A DNA stretch of 46,068 bases from Psittacicella hinzii. GTDB taxonomy: Bacteria > Pseudomonadota > Gammaproteobacteria > Enterobacterales > Psittacicellaceae. Shown piece after piece: positions 24,434-31,700 of the stretch. The notes beneath the pieces are model-generated. The model ran no database searches. It saw nothing but the letters and a program-made list of their open reading frames with translations, and had not been told where the DNA came from. The stretch covers positions 1 through 46,068 of the forward strand of contig NZ_NRJG01000005.1 in the NCBI RefSeq assembly GCF_003585935.1, read 5' to 3'. Both the position numbers and the translations under genes were made by a program. How positions within the stretch are numbered: position 1 is the first letter of the stretch; every line of letters begins with the position of its first letter.

Positions 24434-26143
24434 TTATTTTTTCACGCTTAAACCATCAATTAAGTAGTAATCTTGGAAATAACGTTCATCGTTTTTCTCA
24501 TTATAACCACCTAAAGCTGGTGATACTAAAGCGAAAACTTCTGCCCAGTTGAATGGGATAACCGCTTGTTTATCTTGCAGTAATTTATTAGCTTGCGCGT
24601 ATAGTTCAGCACGTTTTTCAGCGTCTTGTTCACTATTAGCGCGGTTAATTAAATCATCGTATTCTTTATCACAGAAATTCGAGTAGTTAGCCGCATTACC
24701 ACAAGTGTATACGTTATAGAAAGTTGAAGCTTGGTCGTAGTCAGCACCCCAACCACCAAAACGGATTTGGTAGCTACCATTCTTGATTTCGTCAAGGAAT
24801 GATTTCCATTCTGACATAGAACCAGTTAATTGGATTAAGCCGCCAGACTCTTTACCCCATTGTTGTTGTAAAGCCACGAATACTTTTTGTACAGTTTTAC
24901 CTGATGAGTATTTTAACTCTACTTTTAATGGGTTTTGTGCTGAATAGCCAGCTTCTTTTAATAATTCAACCGCTTCTTTACGGCGCTCAGTCATATCTTT
25001 ATCCCAGTAATCAGCTTTAGTAGCTAATTGACCGTCTTGTACATAAGTAGGAGTAAAGATCGAAGTTGGTTGACCTGCTGCGTAAATGTTTTTCACGATA
25101 AATTTATTATCGGTTAACAGAGCAAGAGCACGACGTACTTTTGGATTTTGGAATGGTTCATATTTGTGTTGGAAATCCATATAACCTGTTAAGAGTGCTG
25201 GTGAAGTACGTACTTCTTCTGTACGCTCTTTTAAGATGTTTTCTTTTAATTGAGGTGGGATAGCTGTAAAGGCTAACTCACCTGCTAAGTATTTGTAGTA
25301 AGCTGTATTCGGATCTTTAATGAACACAAAACGCACATCAGTTAAAGCGATGTTATCTGCATTCCAGTAGTCATTAAATTTCTCTAACACGATTTCATCA
25401 TTAACTATATATTTAGTTAAACGGTATGGACCATTACCAACGATATTTTCAGGACGTGTCCAAGCATCACCAAATTTTTCAACTACGTCTTGACGTACAG
25501 GTGCTAATACCCCGTAAGATAATACTTGTACTAACCAAGGGGTAGGACGAGTTAATTTAATTTCTAAAGTGTAATCGTCAACTGCTTTAACGCCTAATTC
25601 TGAAGTTGGTAATTTACCACTATATACTTCTTGCGCGTTAACTACATTAGCATTGTTTGCTAAGTAGTCACCATATGATGAACCGTTTTTAGGATCTGAA
25701 AGACGTTGCCATGAGTACACAAAGTCTTGAGCCGTAACTGGTTTACCATCGTGCCATTTAGCATTTGGACGTAATTTAAAAGTCCAAGTTAAACCATCTT
25801 CAGAAACGCTATAGCTTTCTGCAGCTTGGGGCACATATTCACCACTTACGCCTTGACGGTATAGAGTTTCGAATACACCTTTAGCGATTTGTCCAGAGCT
25901 AGCGTCAGAGAATTTACCAGGGTCAACTGTATCAGGGAACGAACCTAAGTTGATAGTTAATTTTTGTACAGCGGCTAATTTTTTACCGTCACGCTCTTTT
26001 ACAGCAGTGTTTTCAGCCGGAGCGCTAGCTGCAGCAGGAGTATTAGCTGCGCTTGCGTTGTTGTCTGATTCTTTATTACATGCTCCCAATACTAGGGCAG
26101 CTGCTAGTGTTAAACCTGTGAAGCAATAATTGCGTAATTTCAT
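24434..26143 (-). CDS. Oligopeptide-type solute-binding lipoprotein (SBP family 5, OppA/MppA-like)
   Basis: 569-aa peptide-binding protein of an ABC importer. The signal peptide ends in lipobox LGAC with Cys22, so it is predicted to be lipidated, unlike E. coli OppA. Family 5 motifs include ETLYRQGVSGEYVPQAAESYSVS, LTWTFKLRPNAKWHDGKPVTAQDFVYSWQRL and FGGWGADYDQAS. No oppBCDF genes lie near, so it must share a transporter encoded elsewhere. A second, similar protein is encoded directly upstream (26504-28333), indicating a tandem duplication. Ligand cannot be told from sequence, though peptides are likely. Confidence 0.88.
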   Translation of the reverse strand: MKLRNYCFTGLTLAAALVLGACNKESDNNASAANTPAAASAPAENTAVKERDGKKLAAVQKLTINLGSFPDTVDPGKFSDASSGQIAKGVFETLYRQGVSGEYVPQAAESYSVSEDGLTWTFKLRPNAKWHDGKPVTAQDFVYSWQRLSDPKNGSSYGDYLANNANVVNAQEVYSGKLPTSELGVKAVDDYTLEIKLTRPTPWLVQVLSYGVLAPVRQDVVEKFGDAWTRPENIVGNGPYRLTKYIVNDEIVLEKFNDYWNADNIALTDVRFVFIKDPNTAYYKYLAGELAFTAIPPQLKENILKERTEEVRTSPALLTGYMDFQHKYEPFQNPKVRRALALLTDNKFIVKNIYAAGQPTSIFTPTYVQDGQLATKADYWDKDMTERRKEAVELLKEAGYSAQNPLKVELKYSSGKTVQKVFVALQQQWGKESGGLIQLTGSMSEWKSFLDEIKNGSYQIRFGGWGADYDQASTFYNVYTCGNAANYSNFCDKEYDDLINRANSEQDAEKRAELYAQANKLLQDKQAVIPFNWAEVFALVSPALGGYNEKNDERYFQDYYLIDGLSVKK

Positions 26144-26503
26144 GTATCTATCCTAATCTCGTATATTTAATCAAGATGTAATTTTATGTTCTATATTTAG
26201 CTTAAAGTTAAATAAGATCCATATAAATTACGTGAGCATTTTTATAACTTAACCAGAGAGAAGCCTAAGGCTTCTATTAAAAAAAGGGGGTAGGTAAATT
26301 TAAAATAAATTTATCACCTATAATTTAATTCTAGTATATTTTGCAGAACAAAAACAACTATTTTTATAAAAGTGTGTCACCAGTTGCACTTTTTTCATGA
26401 GTAATAAAAGAAAAAAGTTTATTCTTAAGCTAAAATCACGGACAATGAGAGAACATTCGTCCTAGATTTCATATATATAATCGTATAACTTCGATTAAAA
26501 GAC
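26144..26503. other. Gap between the two solute-binding-protein genes
   Basis: 360 bases. An AGAAGCC/GGCTTCT hairpin (26259-26275) sits next to a run of seven A and five G. A candidate minus-strand -10 (TATACT) lies near 26335. There is no convincing terminator for the upstream gene and no ORF. Confidence 0.45.
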
Positions 26504-28333
26504 TTAAGGTAAAGGATCTAAGGAAGTTGGTAAATTTTTACCTTGCGGTAAAAAATAAAAATCACGAATATATGGTTCAGCATTTTGTGAATTAAAGCCC
26601 CCTAAGAATGGTGATTTTAAATACAGAGCTGTAATCCAATATAAAGGAGTGATCGCTGCTTTTTCTTGTAAGAGCTTATTAGCGTCGGCATAAATATTAG
26701 CTCGCATTTCAGGATCTTTGGTTAAAGATGCTAGTTCTAATAGTGCATCGTAGTTTTGATCACAAAAACCCGAATAATTATTCGGCGAGTTACAAGTACG
26801 TAAAGCTAAGAAATTAGACACTTGATTAAAATCAGCGCCCCAACCATTAAGAGAAGCCTCAAAATTACCATTGCGTACATCGTTAATGTAAGTTTTCCAC
26901 TCACTTAATTTTCCGGTTACTTGAATTAAGCCTTGAGAATTACGTTGCCACATTTGTTGCAACGCAACAAATAAAGCACGTTCATTACGACTATTGGAAT
27001 AACTTAAGGTGAAAGTTAAAGGTTTTTCTTGACTATAACCGGCGGCTTTGAGCAGGGTAATAGCTTGTTGATTACGCTCATTGCGACTTAAGCTTTCATA
27101 TGCCGCTGGAGTTTGCGCTTGTCCATCTTGTAACCAAGTAGGGGCAAAAATACTCGTAGCAGTCCCAGCTGGAACTATATAAGTAGCTAAGTAGTGGTTA
27201 TCGATTAGTAAATTTAGCGCTAGGCGTACCTCGGTATTTGTAAATGGTCCTTTCTTCTGCTGTAAATTCAGATAGTAGGTAGCATTTAACGGTGTTGAAA
27301 ATACTTCATGCGCACGCTCTTGCATTACCCCTTTCTTAATGCCATTGTAAATAAGAGTGAGCGGATACTCTCCTGTTAAATATTTGTAGTAGGCAATATT
27401 CTCTTCTACAAATTCAGCCTTAATATCTGTGATCGAAATATGTAATGCATCCCAATAGTCATGCCATTTAACATAATGGATCAACTCTTGTGGCTTATAG
27501 CTTACAAGTTTGTACGAACCGTTGCCAATAAAATGTTCAGGTTGCGTCCACTTATTACCATATTTAGCAATTAAATCTTGACGCACAGGTGATAAAGCTG
27601 CATGCGACACCATTTGAATTAACCATGGAGTTGGTTGATACAATTTAATTTCAAGAGTGTAAGCATCAAGAGCTTTAACTCCTAGTTCTGAGGGAGATAA
27701 GACTCCCTCTTGAATACCTTGAGCATTAACCACGTGCATCAGATCTAAGAAATCAGCATAAGGTGATGAGGTTTGCGGATCAACTAAGCGTTGCCATGCA
27801 TAGACAAAATCCTCGGCCGTTACTTTTTTGTCATCCCACCAACTAGCGTCTGGACGTAAATGAAACGTCCATGTAAGTTGATCTTCACTTACTTCATAAG
27901 ATTGTGCTGCCAGAGGCACATAATCTCCATGTGCACCTAAACGATATAGACCATCTAATAAAGGTCGAATAGCTTTAATCGAGTAAACATCATTGACGAT
28001 TGCCGGATCTAAAGATTCTGGAAAACGACGTAAATTATATTTAAATACTTGCGCAACTTTATCCACTTGGGGATTTAGTAACGTTAGATTGTGACGCAGA
28101 TGAAAAGGTGTAACTATTAGCTGTTGTAAATAAGCTGCTGATAGGCTATGAGCTTGGGTATTTGTTTGTGCTTGAGCATTAGTTTGGGTTTGAACATTAG
28201 TTTGTGCTTGAGGATTATTAGCTTGGGCATGATTCATGCCACAAAGGCTTAAAACACCAAGAGAAGCAAGCCAAAAACGAAAGCTATTTTTGCTCACACG
28301 TGAAGATAAACGATTAATTGCGAAAAATTGCAT
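26504..28333 (-). CDS. Second family-5 solute-binding protein, non-lipidated
   Basis: 609-aa paralogue of the neighbouring protein, with the same core order: PLLDGLYRLGAHGDYVPLAAQSYEVS, LTWTFHLRPDASWWDDKKVTAEDFVYAWQRL and LNGWGADFNQVS. The N terminus differs. A signal peptide is followed by AQA near residues 36-38 and no valid lipobox, so the product should be soluble in the periplasm. A Gln/Thr/Asn/Ala-rich stretch of short repeats (about 39-62) comes next. The duplicated pair would therefore give one anchored and one free binding protein. No permease genes are adjacent. Divergence suggests a different ligand range. Confidence 0.85.
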   Translation of the reverse strand: MQFFAINRLSSRVSKNSFRFWLASLGVLSLCGMNHAQANNPQAQTNVQTQTNAQAQTNTQAHSLSAAYLQQLIVTPFHLRHNLTLLNPQVDKVAQVFKYNLRRFPESLDPAIVNDVYSIKAIRPLLDGLYRLGAHGDYVPLAAQSYEVSEDQLTWTFHLRPDASWWDDKKVTAEDFVYAWQRLVDPQTSSPYADFLDLMHVVNAQGIQEGVLSPSELGVKALDAYTLEIKLYQPTPWLIQMVSHAALSPVRQDLIAKYGNKWTQPEHFIGNGSYKLVSYKPQELIHYVKWHDYWDALHISITDIKAEFVEENIAYYKYLTGEYPLTLIYNGIKKGVMQERAHEVFSTPLNATYYLNLQQKKGPFTNTEVRLALNLLIDNHYLATYIVPAGTATSIFAPTWLQDGQAQTPAAYESLSRNERNQQAITLLKAAGYSQEKPLTFTLSYSNSRNERALFVALQQMWQRNSQGLIQVTGKLSEWKTYINDVRNGNFEASLNGWGADFNQVSNFLALRTCNSPNNYSGFCDQNYDALLELASLTKDPEMRANIYADANKLLQEKAAITPLYWITALYLKSPFLGGFNSQNAEPYIRDFYFLPQGKNLPTSLDPLP

Positions 28334-28890
28334 ATAAATTAGGGAATAAAAGTATTAAAAGCTGGGCTAGTACTAAGAACTAAGAAGAATAGCAATGAAG
28401 CAACTAGTACAGAAGCTAAGCAACAGACATGTAGTTAGCAGTTAAGCAACTAGTAAAGAGGTATTACTTAATTCTACTATATTTTCTAAGTTAAAGATAA
28501 AACTCTGTAAGGCAGAAATGGCATTAGCGAAATAAATTACATAAAAGCTGCCTTTTCTCTAGCAATCAGTAATTAAATACAGTAAAATTAAATTAATCAG
28601 CACATATAAATAGTGCCTAAAATGTACAACTTCTTTGCTCGCGCTATTTAAAATAGTCCATAACAGAGAAGTAAGTCACAACCTAATGGTAATTCTTTTA
28701 CATACTCAATACTCTTGATTCTCTCTACTCTTGATTCTTCTATGGAAGCGAGTGTTGTAGTGTGAGATTTGGGATTAAAGATTAGTAAGTGACTATCCCA
28801 GAATATTTGTATTTTTTCTTTTACCTGTATTTATTAGCAACGGCTATAGCGAGAAATCTGCCTATAGCTGAATACGGAGATTTAGTTATC
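28334..28890. other. Divergent region before dld
   Basis: 557 bases. It contains AAGCAACTAGTA twice on the side of the binding-protein gene (about 28396-28460), and ACTCTTGATTCT twice on the dld side (28711-28722 and 28727-28738, 16-bp period). The latter may be an activator site for dld. The dld frame is open upstream to 28789 but lacks a ribosome site there. Confidence 0.5.
28711..28738 (+). promoter_or_regulatory. 12-bp direct repeat upstream of dld
   Basis: Two identical ACTCTTGATTCT copies 16 bp apart, 150 bases before the dld ATG. It is a candidate regulator-binding site. Confidence 0.3.
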
Positions 28891-30654
28891 ATGGCAGATT
28901 TAGAAAGCCTACAACAGCAATATAAAAAGTTAATTGCCACATTTACACAAATTGTAGGTGAGAAATATGTATTAACCGATCCTGCAGCAACTCAAAGATA
29001 CCGTAAAGGTTTCTTTTTTGGTAATGGTGATGCTTTAGCAGTAGTACGTCCAGGTTCACTAGTGGAATACTACAAAGTAGTAAAAACTTGTGTAGAAAAC
29101 GACATTATTGTTTTAAACCAAGCACAAAATACCGGTGTAACTGGTGGCTCTACTCCTTGGGGTAATGATTATGATCGTCCGATTGTAATTATTAATACCT
29201 TACGTATTGATGGTATCCAACTAATTAAAACTGATACCGATGAACCACAAGCTGTATGTTTAGCAGGTTCAACCTTATATGATCTTGAACAAAAATTACA
29301 AGATATTAATCGTGAACCTCACTCGGTAATTGGTTCTTCATGTATTGGTGCTTCGGTAGTAGGTGGAGTTTGTAACAACTCGGGTGGTACGCTTGTACAA
29401 CGCGGTCCGGCATATACCGAATTAGCTTGTTATGCACGCGTAAATGAACAAGGTGAATTTGAGTTTGTAAATAATTTAGGCATCGATTTAGGAAATGGTA
29501 CTCCTGAACAACAATTAGCTAAATTAGAAGCGAGTGCCTATAGCAAAGATGATATTAAAGATCCTGAAGGCAAATTAGCTTCTTCACGTGACTATAAAGA
29601 AAAAGTAGTACAGGTCGATGCAGATACTCCATCACGTTTTAACGCCGATCCATCGCGCTTAAAAGAAGCTTCTGGTTCGGCTGGTCACTTAGCGGTATTT
29701 GCCGTACGTGTTGATACGTTCGCTAAACCAAAACGCACTCAATTATTCTTCATTGGTACTAACGATCCAAAAGATTTAAATGAAATTCGTCGTGCAGCTT
29801 TAACTGCTTTCCCTACTTTACCGATGCAAGGTGAGTATATGAGCCGTTCGAGCTTTGATGATGCGGTGAAATATGGTAAAGATATTTTCTTTGTCCTTGA
29901 TCGTTTTGGAACCAAAAAATTACCTAAACTCTACGCTTTAAAAGATTTATACGATCGCACAGTAGGTAAATATTTACCAAGTTCAGATACACTCATGCAA
30001 TTCTTTGCTGACTGTCTACCAAACTTATTACCACCGCGTATAACTGATTTCCGTGATCGTTTTGAGCACATGTTAATCTTAACCGCAGCTGATGATTTAA
30101 TTAATCCATTAAACGCTTGGTTAGAAGAGTACTTTAAAGAAAGCAAAACCGGTGCTTACTTCTCAGCAACTCCAAAAGAAGCGAAAAAAGCATTACTTTT
30201 ACGTTTCTCAGTTGGTGGTTCATTAGCGCGTTCAATGCATGTGTTAAAAAATGAAACTGCAGGTATGATCGCTCTGGACGTAGCTTTAAGACGTAATGAT
30301 GACAATTGGGCAGATCCAATTCCAGCTCACATTGCTGAAAAATGTACGCATATTAATTCTTGTGGTCACTTCTTATGTCACGTTTTCCACTTAGACTATC
30401 TAGTGAAAAAAGGTGAAGACGTAGAAAAAATTAAGCAAGAGCTTTTAGATTACTTTGCTTCACGTGGAGCAGAATATCCAGCCGAGCACAACGTAGGTCA
30501 CTTATATCACGCTAAACCAGCTTTAGAAAAACACTACCGTGAATTAGATCCAACTAACCAATTTAATCCAGGTGTAGGTAAACTTTCTAAATATAAAAAC
30601 TGGGCTGATACTCCAAGTTGTGGCTGCGGTTGTCATGCTACTACAGATAAATAA
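28891..30654 (+). CDS. dld: Quinone-dependent D-lactate dehydrogenase
   Basis: Peripheral membrane flavoenzyme that oxidises D-lactate to pyruvate and feeds electrons to the quinone pool. The 587-aa protein aligns with E. coli Dld (571): LTDPAATQRYRKGFFFGNGDALAVVRPGS, the FAD-binding NTGVTGGSTPWGNDYDR and EPHSVIGSSCIGASVVGGVCNNSGG, and RGAEYPAEHNVGHLYHA near the C terminus. ATG 28891 is chosen: GGAG lies about 11 bases upstream and the protein then starts like Dld. The C terminus has an extra SCGCGCHATTDK tail with a CxCxCH pattern that E. coli Dld lacks. The gene is monocistronic. Confidence 0.95.
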   Translation: MADLESLQQQYKKLIATFTQIVGEKYVLTDPAATQRYRKGFFFGNGDALAVVRPGSLVEYYKVVKTCVENDIIVLNQAQNTGVTGGSTPWGNDYDRPIVIINTLRIDGIQLIKTDTDEPQAVCLAGSTLYDLEQKLQDINREPHSVIGSSCIGASVVGGVCNNSGGTLVQRGPAYTELACYARVNEQGEFEFVNNLGIDLGNGTPEQQLAKLEASAYSKDDIKDPEGKLASSRDYKEKVVQVDADTPSRFNADPSRLKEASGSAGHLAVFAVRVDTFAKPKRTQLFFIGTNDPKDLNEIRRAALTAFPTLPMQGEYMSRSSFDDAVKYGKDIFFVLDRFGTKKLPKLYALKDLYDRTVGKYLPSSDTLMQFFADCLPNLLPPRITDFRDRFEHMLILTAADDLINPLNAWLEEYFKESKTGAYFSATPKEAKKALLLRFSVGGSLARSMHVLKNETAGMIALDVALRRNDDNWADPIPAHIAEKCTHINSCGHFLCHVFHLDYLVKKGEDVEKIKQELLDYFASRGAEYPAEHNVGHLYHAKPALEKHYRELDPTNQFNPGVGKLSKYKNWADTPSCGCGCHATTDK

Positions 30655-30696
30655 TTTTGTAGTTATCTCTTAAAATATTCAGAACTTATTTAGAAG

Positions 30697-30781
30697 CACG
30701 AGCAAAATCCTTGCTAAAAAGGCTAGCAATTATCCCTAGAAAATGCTAAGATATTATTGTTAGGATGAGATTTTGCTCGTG
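30697..30781 (+). ncRNA. Candidate structured RNA element
   Basis: A perfect 13-bp stem, CACGAGCAAAATC with GATTTTGCTCGTG (30697-30709, 30769-30781), encloses two smaller hairpins: TTGCTA/TAGCAA (30711-30729) and CTAA/TTAG (about 30745-30764). A further GAAAG/CTTTC hairpin follows at 30781-30799. Such a closed multi-branch fold is typical of riboswitches and small RNAs, but I recognise no known family. Confidence 0.35.
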
Positions 30782-30996
30782 AAAGTTTTTATGACTTTCG
30801 GAAATGAACCTAAAAAATTATTCCTTAATTATTAACAACTTAAGGATAAAAATAAAAATTTTTGGCAAATTTCTGGATTTTAATGAAACTTTTAGAAAAA
30901 TTTCTTGTCATAATAAATGAATATTGAGGGATTAATAGATGCTTTCGGGTATTTATTAATTCGGATATAGTCGTTTGACAAAAATAGTAGACTGTG

Positions 30997-31032
30997 GCAA
31001 TGAAAATACAGAGTGTTTTCATTGCTTTTTTT
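30997..31032 (+). terminator. Strong plus-strand terminator in the dld-lapA gap
   Basis: GCAATGAAAA/TTTTCATTGC, a 10-bp perfect stem with a 9-nt loop, is followed by seven T. It ends either a very long dld 3' UTR or an independent small RNA. Confidence 0.85.
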
Positions 31033-31070
31033 GGCTTTAAATTCGGGCATAAGCCCACACAAAACAGATT

Positions 31071-31087
31071 TATAGTGTTATACTATA
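31071..31087 (+). promoter_or_regulatory. Palindrome over the lapA -10
   Basis: TATAGT and ACTATA flank 5 bases. TATACT (31079-31084) inside the palindrome is a candidate -10 for lapA. The overlap suggests an operator. Confidence 0.4.
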
Positions 31088-31192
31088 GAAAAAGTAGCAT
31101 TTTCTAAGTTTATCTTAGATACTTTGCCAGAATTTTTATAGATGTTTATTGGTCTAGAGCTGACCCAGCTCTACAAAAAGAAAGTTTAGAGC

Positions 31193-31573
31193 ATGAAAGT
31201 TATTAAATATCTTTGTTATGTACTATTTCTTTGTGTGCTTGCAGTCGTAACACTTCTATTTACTTCTGCAAATGATACACAAGTAACAGTGAATTACTTT
31301 GCTGGTGAATTTACTGGAGCTTTATCTTTTATTTTAGGTGTAGCTTTTATTTTTGGTTTTATTTGTGCGCTAATTGTCCTTTTACTTCTATGGTTAGTAA
31401 ATAAATCGAAGACTGGTTTATTACGCATGAAAGTTAGCCGTTTAGAAGCCGAAAATAAAAAATTACGTGTAGCTCTAGAAGTAAAATCTCTCGATAGCAA
31501 TAAACAGCGTAAAACAACACAGGTAACTCATGTGCCTGAAAATAAAAGCATGACGCAATATCCAGTTAAATAA
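31193..31573 (+). CDS. lapA: LapA, LPS assembly protein A
   Basis: 126-aa inner-membrane protein with two transmembrane helices (about 5-22 and 42-70), joined by the short NDTQVTVNYFAGEFTG periplasmic loop of the DUF1049/LapA family. A cytoplasmic coiled coil with a leucine heptad pattern follows (about 80-105). LapA works with LapB in adjusting FtsH-dependent degradation of LpxC and so the amount of LPS. It is the first gene of the conserved lapA-lapB-yciH block. A terminator separates it from lapB, unlike the tight operon in E. coli. Its ribosome site is weak. Confidence 0.9.
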   Translation: MKVIKYLCYVLFLCVLAVVTLLFTSANDTQVTVNYFAGEFTGALSFILGVAFIFGFICALIVLLLLWLVNKSKTGLLRMKVSRLEAENKKLRVALEVKSLDSNKQRKTTQVTHVPENKSMTQYPVK

Positions 31574-31580
31574 TTATTAC

Positions 31581-31608
31581 AAAGCCTAAGACATTTGTCT
31601 TAGGCTTT
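31581..31608 (+). terminator. lapA terminator
   Basis: 13-bp perfect stem AAAGCCTAAGACA and complement, 2-nt central gap, 7 bases past the lapA stop. The tail is GTGCGTTTT. Confidence 0.65.
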
Positions 31609-31700
31609 GTGCGTTTTGCTAAAATTGCGTATATAATAAGAGAAAACGATTATTTAAGAACTAAGAACTTAGTTTTTGGTTATTACTTCCCAGAATTTTT

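Larger units (their letters stand above)
30655..31192. other. 538-base dld-lapA gap with RNA-like structure
   Basis: It contains a folded segment at 30697-30781, a strong plus-strand terminator at 30997-31032, and a palindrome at 31071-31087 near the lapA promoter. No protein-coding frame on either strand is convincing. The terminator lies 340 bases after dld, which leaves room for a separate small transcript. Confidence 0.5.

Noticed and set aside
26259-26290. Terminator after the second solute-binding-protein gene
   Set aside because: The AGAAGCC/GGCTTCT hairpin is followed by neither a T-run on the minus strand nor on the plus strand. The poly-A lies on the wrong side for the minus-strand transcript.
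30840-31058. 72-codon minus-strand frame between dld and lapA
   Set aside because: It is antisense to the strong terminator, has AT-driven composition and no ribosome site.
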